The notes: generated by a model from the sequence alone, not told the origin. Shown: positions 42,195 through 51,437, counted from the stretch's first letter. The stretch is 64,000 bases of DNA from Nocardioides sp. Iso805N (GCF_000364605.1 NZ_KB822575.1:792237-856236); one strand, 5' to 3'. Program-made: numbers and translations.

Positions 42195-42696
42195 CGATCT
42201 CGACGGTCTCGATGACGACCGGCTCGACGGGGCGGTCCATCGCACCGGTGGCGACGCTGCCGATCGCGTCGACGACCTTGCGCGACTCGTCGTCGGCGAC
42301 CTCACCGAAGATGGTGTGCTTGAAGTTGAGCCACGTCGTCGGTGCGACGGTGATGAAGAACTGCGAGCCGTTCGTGCCCGGACCGGCGTTCGCCATCGCG
42401 AGCAGGTAGGGCTTGTCGAAGACGAGCTCGGGGTGCGGCTCGTCCTTGAAGGTGTAGCCCGGACCGCCGGTGCCGGTGCCGAGCGGGTCGCCGCCCTGGA
42501 GCATGAAGCCCTCGATGACGCGGTGGAAGGTGAGACCGTCGTAGAACGGGCCGGTCTTGCCGTTGCCGGCGTCGTAGGCCTTCTCGCCCTTCGCCAGCCC
42601 GACGAAGTTCGCCACCGTCTCCGGAGCGTGGTTGGGGAACAGGTCGATGCGGATGTCGCCCTTGTTCGTGTGGAGGATGGCCTGCTGGTCCGCCAT
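42187..42696 (-). CDS. ppiA: Cyclophilin-type peptidyl-prolyl isomerase
   Basis: 169 residues, cytosolic. Cyclophilin core: [53 protein letters not shown] and [12 protein letters not shown], with the catalytic Arg in FHRVI and the Trp of the cyclosporin site. It speeds proline isomerisation in folding. GGGAG 4 nt before the ATG gives a strong ribosome site. Located near the origin as in other actinobacteria. Confidence 0.95.
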   Translation of the reverse strand: MADQQAILHTNKGDIRIDLFPNHAPETVANFVGLAKGEKAYDAGNGKTGPFYDGLTFHRVIEGFMLQGGDPLGTGTGGPGYTFKDEPHPELVFDKPYLLAMANAGPGTNGSQFFITVAPTTWLNFKHTIFGEVADDESRKVVDAIGSVATGAMDRPVEPVVIETVEIVG

Positions 42697-42707
42697 GGGA
42701 CTCCCTT

Positions 42708-42779
42708 TCAGGTCGTACGTCGTCGAATGTGCGCTCCCGATCCTCCCACGGCAGCGGTGATCGGGCGCGTACGACCTGA
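42708..42779 (-). promoter_or_regulatory. Structured leader of ppiA
   Basis: TCAGGTCGTACG (42708-42719) pairs perfectly over 12 bp with CGTACGACCTGA (42768-42779). The interior carries a second stem (GATCGGG at 42759-42765 with CCCGATC at 42736-42742). The outer stem ends next to the ppiA ribosome site. Confidence 0.5.
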
Positions 42780-42794
42780 CCCGAGGGCCTGTTT

Positions 42795-43154
42795 TCAGGC
42801 CGCGACGAGCTCGGGGTGCTCGCGCTTGAGCTTCTCCGAGACGTAGTGCTCGACCACGAACATCATCACCGGGACCAGGCCGGCGAGGAGCATGACGAGG
42901 AAGAAGCCGAGGCTCCAGCCGACCTTGCGGCTGAGCACGAAGGCGACAACCAGGTAGGCCATGTAGAACCATCCGTGCAGGATCCAGATCAGCTCGAGCG
43001 GGTGGCCGATCTTGTAGGCGATCGAGTCCGTCGAAACGTTGTAGAGCGTCACGCTCTCCAGCGAACCGGTCAGAAGCACGGACAGAGTGCCGAGGAGGAG
43101 GAGGACACCGACGGTCAGCGCCAGCACTCGGTAGGCGGTGAAGAGCTTGCTCAC
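42795..43154 (-). CDS. DUF3817 family membrane protein
   Basis: 119 residues, three predicted helices. The conserved signature is [23 protein letters not shown] split over helix 2. Function unknown; the family is common in actinobacteria and often adjoins SURF1 or cytochrome-related genes. Its GTG overlaps the SURF1 stop (GTGA). Confidence 0.85.
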   Translation of the reverse strand: MSKLFTAYRVLALTVGVLLLLGTLSVLLTGSLESVTLYNVSTDSIAYKIGHPLELIWILHGWFYMAYLVVAFVLSRKVGWSLGFFLVMLLAGLVPVMMFVVEHYVSEKLKREHPELVAA

Positions 43155-43966
43155 GAGCCCGAGGGTACGGCGTGCTCCTGAGCGGCTTCCTCAGCACCCT
43201 CGTCGGTGGCCTTGGGGTGAGTGATGTCGCGCACGTGGCGCCACCACACGTAGAGCGCACCCAGGCTGAAGATCCACCACTCCAGCGCGTAGAGCAGGTT
43301 GCGCAGGCCCGTGGTGAAGCTGGCCTCCGGCATCGAGTTCACCTGGGCCGCCTTCAGCCCGGTGGTGCCGTCATTGGTCGCCGCGTCGGCGGCGGGCCAG
43401 CCGGGCTCACGGTCGGCGACCACGGCGTACCCGCTGTAGAGGTCCTGACGCACGTGGTTCATCGCATCCGAGATCGCCAGCTCAGGCAGGACGTCGTCGT
43501 GGGTGTCGTCGTCGGTCAGGCCGCCGTCCTCCGGCGGCTGCACCCAGCCGATGAGCTTCGCGGTGCCGGTCGGTGCGGCCGGTGCGTCCTTGGGCTCGGC
43601 CACCCAGCCGCGCACGACGTAGATCGCGGGCGCGTCACCGTTGGCACCGATCGCCAAGGGGGTGGCGACCCAGTAGCCGCCCTGGTGGCCGCTGACGTAG
43701 ACCGTGCCGGAGGGGACCCAGGTGCCCTGGAGGATCGCCGGGCGGCCGGTCTCGGCACCCGGGAACGCGTCGTTGTGGCCCAGGATGTCGCTCAGCGGCA
43801 CCGGCGTCGCGTGCGCGAGCGAGGCGCTCTTGTCGGCCTTGTGGCCCTCGGAGACGTCCCACTGCCACCAGCCGAGCAACAGGGTCGCGATGACGACCAC
43901 GGTGCCCAGCGCGTGGACGCCCCACAGCCGGGCACTCCACCAGCGGGGGGTCGGGTCGTGCGGCAC
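43151..43966 (-). CDS. SURF1-like cytochrome oxidase biogenesis protein
   Basis: 271 residues with the SURF1 layout: N-terminal transmembrane helix ([21 protein letters not shown]), a large extracytoplasmic domain ([26 protein letters not shown]), and a C-terminal helix ([21 protein letters not shown]). It probably aids heme aa3 oxidase assembly. The GTG start is 6 nt after TACCCT. It is co-transcribed with the DUF3817 gene. Confidence 0.88.
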   Translation of the reverse strand: MPHDPTPRWWSARLWGVHALGTVVVIATLLLGWWQWDVSEGHKADKSASLAHATPVPLSDILGHNDAFPGAETGRPAILQGTWVPSGTVYVSGHQGGYWVATPLAIGANGDAPAIYVVRGWVAEPKDAPAAPTGTAKLIGWVQPPEDGGLTDDDTHDDVLPELAISDAMNHVRQDLYSGYAVVADREPGWPAADAATNDGTTGLKAAQVNSMPEASFTTGLRNLLYALEWWIFSLGALYVWWRHVRDITHPKATDEGAEEAAQEHAVPSGS

Positions 43967-43972
43967 CCCGCC

Positions 43973-43978
43973 AGGGTA
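43973..43978 (-). promoter_or_regulatory. -10 hexamer TACCCT of the SURF1 gene
   Basis: TACCCT lies 6 nt before the GTG at 43966, giving leaderless geometry. Confidence 0.5.
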
Positions 43979-44054
43979 CGTCGCGTGCCCCGCGGCGACC
44001 GAACGGGCGACGACCTGCTCACCGTGGGGGAAGATCAGCCGTGGGTTAGCGCGC

Positions 44055-46217
44055 TCACGAACCGCCGTCGAGACCGTTGAGCCTGAGCACCTGCCCGAAG
44101 AGATCGCCCTGGTCGTAGTTGTCGACGGCGACGAAGTTGGGCAGCAGGCCGCGCTCGTGTTGACACTGGTCCAGCCGGGCGCCGAGGACGGCGTCGCTGT
44201 TGGCGAGCCGCGAGGCGCTGACCCGGGACAGCGACTGGTTGAGCCAGTGGTTGACCAGGAACAGCGGTGCGGTGGCGGGGCCGCGGTTGAGCCGGCAGCT
44301 GAAGTCGGAGGCCTGACGCGCGTCGAACGGCGTGTCCTGGAGCTCCTCGAAGGCCGACATCTGCCACGGGTACCGCGTCCCGCCGCCCTGGTTCTCGTTC
44401 ATCACGACGACCCGCTGACCCGAGTCGATCATCTGCTCCAGCGTCGGCCAGGTCCCCTCCGCCGATGGCGTGTAGACGTAGGGCATCAGGCCGGCGGCGG
44501 AGAACACCTGGGCGGTGGTGGCGGGCGAGACCTCGTCCTGCAGGATGAAGGTGAGTACCTGACGGGGGTGCTGCTGGAGCCACTCCCGGACCTGGACCAT
44601 CAGCGGCTCCCACTTGGTCGAGCCCAGCACGCACAGCGCATGGCACAGGTACGCCGCCGTCGGGCCCTCGGGAACCAACCCGGCACCCTGCCGCAGCCGC
44701 AGTGCGCTCGCGATCACGTCCGCGCCGTACTCGGCCTCGGCCTGGGCGAGCGCCGTGGCATGGGTCGCTTCGGTGTTGGCGATCACGCCCGGGCGCGAGG
44801 TCGCCTGGCCGTACCAGGTATCGATGAGGAACCCACGGATCCCGGCGTCGAGCTGGTCGATGACGCCGTCCGGCTGCTCGGCCAGGAACCAGCCGGCCTG
44901 GTCCGCCGCCGCCATCGAGTTGTGCGTCGCGGGGAAGCTGACCTGGTCGTAGCGGCGATCGCAGAGCAGCGGCGAGCCGTTGCAGGCGGTCGGGTCGTCG
45001 GCCGAGAGCAGGGCCGAGGCCACGCTGCCCGAGCTGTTCCACACCACCAGGCCGGACAGCAGCACCAGTGCCATCCCGACGACGATGCCGATCCTCACCC
45101 GGCGCGATCGCTCGTCGGTGGCCGTGTGGTCAGCCGTCTGGCCAGCCGTCTCCGCGGAGCCGTCGGCGGTCCGCTCAGCCGCGTGCTGCCGCCGGCCGTC
45201 GGCAGCCGCGAGCAGGCGGGCGCCCGCCTCCCGGGCCAGCGTGGCGAGTCCGTGCAGTGCCAGCACCAGACCTGCGCTGATGGCCGCGATGGCGAGCATC
45301 GCTGTCGGCTCCAGCACCAGCAGCACGCCCAGGCCGGTGGCGGCGCCTGCGACGCCGGACCGGGTCCGCGCAGGCAGCTCTTGCCAGCGCATCGTGGTCA
45401 GCCACGCGCGCCACGCGGTCACGCCCAGGACCGGTGCCGCCCATCGGGACGCCACGGTCAGCAGGTAGGCGGCAGCTGCCGTGAGCAGGCCGGCGTTGCG
45501 CAGCGGGCCGGCGAGCTCGCGCCAGCCCGCGTCGACGAGGGCGCCGTCCAGGGTGTCGGGCGCGGCTCGGGACACCACGAAGCTCACCACCACCGTCGCC
45601 AGCGCGAGCGTCACGCCGGTGCCAGCCACGATCACCCCGACCACGCCGAGCGCACGGCGCCTGCGGCCGCGGGACAGCGCGACCACGCCACCGAGGCACA
45701 GCATGCTCAGCAACGGGCACAGCCAGCTGAGCACCCGCACCGTCCGCATGCCACTGAGCGCGGACCGGCCGGCACTGCCGGACCCGAACCGCGCCAGCCG
45801 GACCTCGATGCCCGTCGGCACGTGCTGCGTGGCGTCGGGCAGGAACGTCCGGCTGACCGCTACCAGCACGGCGCCGACGTCGGCGACCTGCAGCACCACC
45901 GTGGTGGGGGCGGATCCGGTCCACGCCTGATGCAGCGGCGCGAGGGCGGTGCGGAAGATCGGCCGGAATGCCGAGCTCCTGATGCTGCTCTGCAAGGCGC
46001 CCTCCAGCAGCGGTCGCACCACCACCAGGTCGGGCTGCTGCTGGACGATCCGGTCGGTCAGGTCGACGGCGAGGTGGCGCGCCACCGCCGGGTCCTGCCG
46101 GATGCGATCGGCATGCTCCACGAACCGGGAGGTGTCGAGGAGCTGCCGATCGGCCACACCTGCCACCAGGCCGACCAGAAGCGCCACCGCGCCGAGCACG
46201 GCCAGAACGCGACGCAT
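44055..46217 (-). CDS. Membrane protein with C-terminal PI-PLC-like domain
   Basis: About 720 residues. The N-terminal part has a first helix (VLAVLGAVALLVGLVAGVA), an extracytoplasmic region of about 150 residues and several more helices. After a further helix (IGIVVGMALVLLSGLVVW, about 385) comes an exported PI-PLC X-like TIM barrel: YDQVSFPATHNSMA (first His, about 425), GIRGFLIDTWY, a second His in YLCHALC (about 524) and VVVMNENQGG. It may cleave a glycerophospholipid or wall lipid. The ATG at 46217 (MRRVLAVLG) is preferred; a GTG at 46253 is in frame. Confidence 0.8.
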   Translation of the reverse strand: MRRVLAVLGAVALLVGLVAGVADRQLLDTSRFVEHADRIRQDPAVARHLAVDLTDRIVQQQPDLVVVRPLLEGALQSSIRSSAFRPIFRTALAPLHQAWTGSAPTTVVLQVADVGAVLVAVSRTFLPDATQHVPTGIEVRLARFGSGSAGRSALSGMRTVRVLSWLCPLLSMLCLGGVVALSRGRRRRALGVVGVIVAGTGVTLALATVVVSFVVSRAAPDTLDGALVDAGWRELAGPLRNAGLLTAAAAYLLTVASRWAAPVLGVTAWRAWLTTMRWQELPARTRSGVAGAATGLGVLLVLEPTAMLAIAAISAGLVLALHGLATLAREAGARLLAAADGRRQHAAERTADGSAETAGQTADHTATDERSRRVRIGIVVGMALVLLSGLVVWNSSGSVASALLSADDPTACNGSPLLCDRRYDQVSFPATHNSMAAADQAGWFLAEQPDGVIDQLDAGIRGFLIDTWYGQATSRPGVIANTEATHATALAQAEAEYGADVIASALRLRQGAGLVPEGPTAAYLCHALCVLGSTKWEPLMVQVREWLQQHPRQVLTFILQDEVSPATTAQVFSAAGLMPYVYTPSAEGTWPTLEQMIDSGQRVVVMNENQGGGTRYPWQMSAFEELQDTPFDARQASDFSCRLNRGPATAPLFLVNHWLNQSLSRVSASRLANSDAVLGARLDQCQHERGLLPNFVAVDNYDQGDLFGQVLRLNGLDGGS

Positions 46218-46294
46218 CGAACGCACGAGCACATGATGCACCGCTGTTGACACGCGGCGTCCAGGTCAAGATGGTGTGTTCGGAGGGGGCAACG

Positions 46295-47434
46295 ATGACC
46301 GACACACCGAACAGTCCCGCACCGTCGCCGACGCCGGACGACCGCCCGCGCCGCAGACCGGCACGCCGACCATCGCCGGTGACGGCCACCCTCGCCATCA
46401 TGGGCCTGGTCGGCGGCCTCGTCGGCGGCGGCCTGGTCGCGCTGATCGGCTGGTGGAGCGGCTGGGCGACGCACGAGAGCTCCTCGTCGGACGGGTCCTG
46501 CGCTGTGGCCACCGTCGCCGAGGACACGCTGCCCTCGGTGGTCACCATCAGCGCCCGTACGTCGTCAGGTGCCGGCACCGGCTCCGGCGTGGTGGCCAAG
46601 CTGTCGGGGGTCGACGGCACGGTCGTCATCACCAACGAGCACGTCGTCTTCCCGGGCGGCGCCGCGGCCGGAGTCGTCCCCCAGCTCACGCTCACCTACG
46701 CCGACGGGAGCACCGCGCCGGCCAAGCTGCTGGGTGCCGATCAGCTCACCGACCTCGCGGTACTGCAGCCCGCTGACGACGCTCCGAAGGCACCGGCCAT
46801 CCCGCTCGGCTCCTCCGGCGACCTCCGCGTGGGCGAGCCGGTGGTCGCGCTCGGCGCTCCGCTCGGGCTGACCTCCACGGTGACCAGCGGCATCGTCAGC
46901 GCCACCGACCGCTACGTGCGGGTGCCCAGCGACGCCGGCACCACCGCCCACCTGCTCGACGCCATCCAGACCGATGCCGCGATCAATCCCGGCAACAGCG
47001 GTGGAGCGCTCACCGACTGCTCCGGCCGCCTGGTCGGCATCAACACCGCGGGTGCGTCCCCGGGTGGGGAGAGCGGCAGCAGTGGTCTGGGCTTCGCCAT
47101 CCCGGCGGACTTCGCCGTACCGACCGCTGAGCAGCTGGCCAAGCAGGGCAGTGTCAACCGGCCCGCCCTCGGCCTGCAGGTGCAGACGGTGCGGTCCTCG
47201 CTGGAGGATCCCGACGCCGAGACCAGGCTGATGATCCAGCAGATCCAGCCCGGCGGGGCCGCGGACAAGGCCGGGCTCGAGGTCGGGGACGTCATCCTGA
47301 GCGTCAACGGCACGCCCGTGCACGAAACCGACGACCTGGTGCAGGTGCAGCTGCGCGCCCGTGCCGGTGACGAGCTGAAGGTGACGGTGCTCCGCGACGG
47401 CAAGGAGGTGTCGACCACGCTCACCCTGGCCTGA
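46295..47434 (+). CDS. HtrA/DegP-like S1C serine protease with PDZ domain
   Basis: 379 residues. Cytosolic Pro/Arg-rich tail, one transmembrane helix (LAIMGLVGGLVGGGLVALIGWW), then a trypsin-like domain facing out: His in ITNEHVV (about 113), Asp in LTDLAVLQ (about 152), Ser in PGNSGGAL (about 234). A PDZ domain (about 285-375) ends the protein. It should degrade misfolded exported proteins. GGAGGGGG precedes the ATG. It diverges from the PI-PLC-like gene. Confidence 0.93.
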   Translation: MTDTPNSPAPSPTPDDRPRRRPARRPSPVTATLAIMGLVGGLVGGGLVALIGWWSGWATHESSSSDGSCAVATVAEDTLPSVVTISARTSSGAGTGSGVVAKLSGVDGTVVITNEHVVFPGGAAAGVVPQLTLTYADGSTAPAKLLGADQLTDLAVLQPADDAPKAPAIPLGSSGDLRVGEPVVALGAPLGLTSTVTSGIVSATDRYVRVPSDAGTTAHLLDAIQTDAAINPGNSGGALTDCSGRLVGINTAGASPGGESGSSGLGFAIPADFAVPTAEQLAKQGSVNRPALGLQVQTVRSSLEDPDAETRLMIQQIQPGGAADKAGLEVGDVILSVNGTPVHETDDLVQVQLRARAGDELKVTVLRDGKEVSTTLTLA

Positions 47435-47570
47435 GTCCGATCGGCTGCTCCCGCTGACGTGATCCCTCACCGATCGCACGTACGGCGTTGGCGCACACTT
47501 CTCCGATCCTCCGATCAGCGGCCGATGTGGCGCACGACACGTGCACACCCTTCAGCCCCCGGAGAGATGC

Positions 47571-49613
47571 ATGACCGATAGCGAGCTGTTCGAGCCGCTC
47601 ATCCAAGCGACGGGTGAGGCGGTCTGGGAGCTGTATCCCTCGGGCGAGCTGCGGTGGTGGGAGTCGCCGTACCGGGCCTCGTTGGGGCTTGACACGATGT
47701 TCGCCGTCGGCCATCTCTCCGCCCTGATCGAGCGACTGCATCCGGGCGACGCGGACCGGGTCCGCGCTCGCCAGCGGGCCGGGTGGGAGACGCCGGGTGA
47801 GGTCTGGACCGACGAATACCGGGTACGCCGCGACGACGGCAGCTACGGCGTCATCGTCGCGAACGGAAGCGTGCTGGGTGACGACGGCGTGAGCACCCGG
47901 ATGGTCGGCACCATCCGCGACGTCACCGCCGAGCGCGAGGCCGAGCGACGGATGCGGCTGGCCGTCAACTACACCGATGCGCTCTTCCAGAGCCTGCCCG
48001 GAGCGCTCTACCACGTGGGGCCGGACCTGGTGATGGTCCGCTGGAACGACGCGTTCGGCGAGATCACCGGCTACTCCGACGAGGAGCTCGGCCAGATGCC
48101 CGTCACCGAGTTCTACGCCCCGGAGCATCGATCCAAGGTCGCGGCCGCCATCGACGAGGTCTTCGCCACCGGCTACAGCCAGGTCTCGGCGGACTTCCTG
48201 TGCAAGGACGGCCGTCGGCTGCCGTACTTCTTCACCGGCCGCCGCTTCACCCACGCCGGCAAGCTCGGGTACGTCGGCATCGGGCTCTCGATGGCCGAGC
48301 AGGTCACCCTGCAGCAGCGCCTGCAGCACGAGGCCACCCACGACGCCCTGACCGGGTTGGCGAACCGGACCCTGCTCTACCAGGAGCTTGCCGCGGCCAT
48401 CGATGCCGCCTGGACCGGCGGCCATCTCGTCGCCCTGCTCGACCTGGACCTGGACCGGTTCAAGGTCGTCAACGACGGCTTCGGGCACCCGTTCGGCGAT
48501 GTGGTGCTCCAGGCCGTCGCCCATCGGCTGCGCACGCTGGTCTGCCTCGAGGACACCGTGGTCAGGATGGGCGGCGACGAGTTCTACATCCTCGTGCCGC
48601 GCGTGCACCGGGTCCACGACGTCCACGAGATGGCCCAACGCCTGGTCGACTCCTTCGCCGAGCCGTTCCTGGTGGAGGGCCGGCTCATCCACCTGACCGG
48701 CAGCGTGGGGATCAGCTTCTACCCGCGCGACGGCCGGACCGGGACCGAGCTGATCGACAACGCCGACATGGCGATGTACTACGCCAAGGCGGCCGGCCGG
48801 TCCGCCTACCGGGTGTTCGCGCCGGCGATGGCCGAGACGGCGCAGCGGCGTACGGAGATGGAGATCGACCTGCGCACGGCCGCCGCCGAGGGACAGCTGT
48901 GGCTGGCGTTCCAGCCGAAGGTCGACCTCAGCCACGGCACGATCAGCGGATGCGAGGCGCTGCTGCGCTGGGACCACCCCGAGCACGGCTCGATCTCGCC
49001 GGTCGACTTCATCCCTGTCGCCGAGGACTCGGGGCTCATCCTGCCGATCGGGGAGTGGGTGCTGGAGAACGCCTGCCGGCAGGCGCGCGCCTGGCTCGAC
49101 GCGGGGTTGCCGCCGGTGATCCTGGCGGTGAACATCTCGGCCGCCCAGCTCTTCCAGCGCGACCCGGTCGCCTGGGTGGTCTCGACGCTGGAGCGCACCG
49201 GCTTCCCCGCCGAGCTGCTCGAGCTAGAGCTCACCGAGTCGCAGCTCGCCCAGGACGTCGAGAAGGCGATCGACGTCGTACGCCGCCTGCGGGAGCTCGG
49301 GATCAAGGTCGCGATCGACGACTTCGGCACCGGCTACTCGAGCCTGGAGTACCTGCGCCGATTCGACGTCACCTCGCTCAAGATCGACCGGTCCTTCGTC
49401 GACGGGATGCTGAGCGAGCCCGGTGATGCCGCGATCGTGCGGGCGACCATCGCATTGGCGCACGCGTTCGGGCTCTCGGTGATCGCCGAGGGTGTGGAGA
49501 CCGAGGAGCAGCAGCGTGTGCTAGGCGAGCTGCAGTGCCACGTGATCCAGGGGTACCTGGTGGGCAAGCCGATGCCTGCCGAGGAGTTCGCGGGGCTGCT
49601 GGAGGGGGCGTGA
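47571..49613 (+). CDS. PAS-PAS-GGDEF-EAL c-di-GMP signalling protein
   Basis: 680 residues, no membrane helices. Two PAS domains (about 10-130, 135-255), GGDEF (RMGGDEF, about 333), EAL (GCEALLRW, about 461; DDFGTGYSSL; AEGVETEEQ). Both catalytic motifs look intact, so it could make and break c-di-GMP, with PAS ligands setting the balance. The I-site Arg is replaced (CLED in place of RxxD). GGAGAG before the ATG at 47571. Confidence 0.93.
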   Translation: MTDSELFEPLIQATGEAVWELYPSGELRWWESPYRASLGLDTMFAVGHLSALIERLHPGDADRVRARQRAGWETPGEVWTDEYRVRRDDGSYGVIVANGSVLGDDGVSTRMVGTIRDVTAEREAERRMRLAVNYTDALFQSLPGALYHVGPDLVMVRWNDAFGEITGYSDEELGQMPVTEFYAPEHRSKVAAAIDEVFATGYSQVSADFLCKDGRRLPYFFTGRRFTHAGKLGYVGIGLSMAEQVTLQQRLQHEATHDALTGLANRTLLYQELAAAIDAAWTGGHLVALLDLDLDRFKVVNDGFGHPFGDVVLQAVAHRLRTLVCLEDTVVRMGGDEFYILVPRVHRVHDVHEMAQRLVDSFAEPFLVEGRLIHLTGSVGISFYPRDGRTGTELIDNADMAMYYAKAAGRSAYRVFAPAMAETAQRRTEMEIDLRTAAAEGQLWLAFQPKVDLSHGTISGCEALLRWDHPEHGSISPVDFIPVAEDSGLILPIGEWVLENACRQARAWLDAGLPPVILAVNISAAQLFQRDPVAWVVSTLERTGFPAELLELELTESQLAQDVEKAIDVVRRLRELGIKVAIDDFGTGYSSLEYLRRFDVTSLKIDRSFVDGMLSEPGDAAIVRATIALAHAFGLSVIAEGVETEEQQRVLGELQCHVIQGYLVGKPMPAEEFAGLLEGA

Positions 49614-49615
49614 GG

Positions 49616-49680
49616 GGATAGTCCGGGGCGGAAATCATGGGTTACCCGTGGGTAGGGCTGATTTCCGCCCCGGACTATCC
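49616..49680. terminator. Long inverted repeat after the GGDEF-EAL gene (element D)
   Basis: Perfect 22-bp arms at 49616-49637 and 49659-49680, beginning GGATAGTCCGGGGCGGAAAT, around a 21-nt loop that holds GGGTTACCC. It shares GATAGTCC with element E. Three bases follow the stop, so it probably ends this transcript. Confidence 0.7.
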
Positions 49681-49725
49681 CGACGATCACCCATCCGAAC
49701 CGGTCGTCACTACGAATGACCCAGG

Positions 49726-50382
49726 ATGGCTGATGTGACCTCCCCACTGCCGGACAGCGCAGCATCGTTCTCCGACGTCCGCCTGCCGGCCGACCCGCGC
49801 GCGATCGCGCTGCTCCTGCACGGTGGCGCCGTGCACGGCACCCAGCCGGTCAACGGTCGAAACCTGTCGTGGCAGCGCGCCCGGTGGCTGCTGCGCGACA
49901 CCGCACCGGCGCTGCTCGCGGACGGCATCGGGCTGGTGCTGCTGCGCTACCGGGTCAGGGGCTGGAACGCCACCACCGGCGGCGAGCCCGCGCCGGTCCA
50001 GGACGCGCGCTGGGCGCTCGCCGAACTCTCCGCACGGTACGACGTCCCCGTCGCCCTGGTCGGTCACTCGATGGGCGCGCGCACCGCCGTCGCGGTGGGC
50101 GATCACCCGTCCGTCCGCGGGGTGGTCGCCCTGGCGCCCTGGCTGCCGCCGGGCGACAGCGTCGTACCGCTTGCGGGGAAGGTGTTGCGAGCAGCCCACG
50201 GCGAGCTCGACCGCATCACCTCGCCGGCCGCGACGACAGCCTTCGTCGAGCGCGCCGGTCGGACCGCCGACGCCACCTTCACCGACATGGGACCGGTCGG
50301 CCACTACCTGCTGCGCCGGGTGCGGGCCTGGAACGCGTTCACCGTCGCCAGCGTGCGCGACGTACTCGACGGTGGATCGTAG
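49726..50382 (+). CDS. Alpha/beta hydrolase
   Basis: 218 residues. ALLLHGGAVHG (oxyanion region), nucleophile elbow VGHSMGAR, and a C-terminal His in GPVGHYLLRR. It is similar to small dienelactone-hydrolase-like esterases. Substrate unknown. It follows hairpin element D and has no clear ribosome site. Confidence 0.85.
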   Translation: MADVTSPLPDSAASFSDVRLPADPRAIALLLHGGAVHGTQPVNGRNLSWQRARWLLRDTAPALLADGIGLVLLRYRVRGWNATTGGEPAPVQDARWALAELSARYDVPVALVGHSMGARTAVAVGDHPSVRGVVALAPWLPPGDSVVPLAGKVLRAAHGELDRITSPAATTAFVERAGRTADATFTDMGPVGHYLLRRVRAWNAFTVASVRDVLDGGS

Positions 50383-50425
50383 GACGAGCGCCGGAGCACG
50401 CTCCCGACTTCGCCCGATACGAGAA

Positions 50426-50451
50426 GAAGCCGCAGGCTGGCCTGCGGCTTC
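50426..50451 (-). terminator. Terminator after tRNA-Ala
   Basis: GAAGCCGCAGG pairs with CCTGCGGCTTC over 11 bp around a 4-nt loop, followed on the minus strand by TTCTCG. It starts 4 bp after the tRNA 3' end. Confidence 0.75.
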
Positions 50452-50454
50452 TCG

Positions 50455-50530
50455 TGGTGGAGCGTAGGGGACTCGAACCCCTAACCCCCTGCTTGCAAAG
50501 CAGGTGCGCTACCAATTGCGCCAACGCCCC
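50455..50530 (-). tRNA. tRNA-Ala (anticodon TGC)
   Basis: 76 nt with encoded CCA. Acceptor GGGGCGT pairs with ACGCTCC (one G-U). D-arm GGCGCAATTGGTAGCGC, anticodon stem-loop CCTGCTTTGCAAGCAGG, T-arm GGGGTTCGAGTCCCC. Confidence 0.96.
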
Positions 50531-50547
50531 GAGGGTGGATCAGCGGA

Positions 50548-50673
50548 TCAGGGCTTTGCCACCGGGTCGGTGACAGCGGCCCAGGTCGCCTGCTCGGCCC
50601 GACTCTGGTCGAACTTCTTCTTGGCGACGATGGCACCGGCCGCCGCAAGGGCGATCAGGACGATCTTCTTCAC
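50548..50673 (-). CDS. DLW-39 family small protein
   Basis: 41 residues: [41 protein letters not shown] in outline, with one N-terminal hydrophobic helix and the conserved C-terminal W...DP. The name-giving DLW is ATW here. Small membrane peptide of unknown function conserved next to the origin tRNAs in actinobacteria. The GTG at 50673 has a strong AAGGAGA site; the longer frame from 50760 would run through the terminator and tRNA-Ile. Confidence 0.82.
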   Translation of the reverse strand: MKKIVLIALAAAGAIVAKKKFDQSRAEQATWAAVTDPVAKP

Positions 50674-50688
50674 GCGCTTCTCCTTACG

Positions 50689-50719
50689 AAAAACCCCGGT
50701 CCGCTGTCGCGTCCGGGGC
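50689..50719 (-). terminator. Intrinsic terminator after tRNA-Ile
   Basis: CCCCGG/CCGGGG stem with a 13-nt loop, followed on the minus strand by TTTTT. It lies between tRNA-Ile and the DLW-39 ribosome site. Confidence 0.75.
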
Positions 50720-50726
50720 TGTTCCG

Positions 50727-50800
50727 TGGGCCTAGGAGGACTTGAACCTCCGACCCCCACATTATCAGTGTGGTGCTCTAACCGTCTGAGCTATAGGCCC
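50727..50800 (-). tRNA. tRNA-Ile (anticodon GAT)
   Basis: 74 nt. Acceptor GGGCCTA with TAGGCCC plus A; D-arm AGCTCAGACGGTTAGAGC; anticodon stem-loop CCACACTGATAATGTGG; T-arm GGAGGTTCAAGTCCTCC. CCA is not encoded, unlike the neighbouring tRNA-Ala. Confidence 0.96.
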
Positions 50801-50888
50801 GGGTGGAACGACCTCAGGGTGGAAGCCCCGTCGGTCGAACCGAGGCGAAACACTACCGGAGCGAGCCGCGATGGATGAAATCCACGGC

Positions 50889-51436
50889 TCAGTTGTCCTC
50901 CGCGAGCGTGACCTCGATGCCCCCGATGAGGGCAGCGGCCATGTTGTAGAGGAAGGCGCCGAGGGTCGCGACAGCCGTCAGCAGCACCACGTCGATCACG
51001 GCGATCACCATGGTGAAGCCGAGCACCCGAGTGGTGCCGACGTAGTCCTTGACGTTGAACGTCGAGGTGGAGTCGTTGCCGACGATGTCCTCGACGGTGC
51101 GGTTGACCGAGTCCCAGACGCCGGCCGCGCTGAGCACCCCCCAGACGATCGCCACGGCGACGATCATCACGATGCCGAGGGCGACCGAGAGCAGGAACGC
51201 CGTCTTCATCACCGACCACGGGTCGATCCGGGTGAGGCGGAGTCGTGCCCGACGAGGCCCCCGGGCCGGGCTGGCGGCCGTCGCGGTGGTGGGAGCCGTC
51301 GCGTTGCGTCGGCCCTCCTCGGCCGCGGCTGCCAGCTTGTCCTGGACGCGCTTCGACAGGGGGCGTACGGCGGTGTCCTCACGACCCCTGTCCGCGCCAG
51401 GACCCCCGGTGGTCCGCTGGGCGGGGCGTTCCGTCA

Positions 51437-51437
<1 letters not shown>
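50889..51437 (-). CDS. DUF3566 membrane protein
   Basis: 182 residues. Disordered N-terminal region (about 1-62), then RLRLTRIDPWSVMKTAFLLSVALG and the DUF3566 core with two transmembrane helices. The family follows gyrA in most actinobacteria; the mycobacterial relative (CwsA-region/Wag31 neighbourhood) is linked to polar growth. Its ATG overlaps the gyrA stop by one base (TGATG). Confidence 0.9.
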
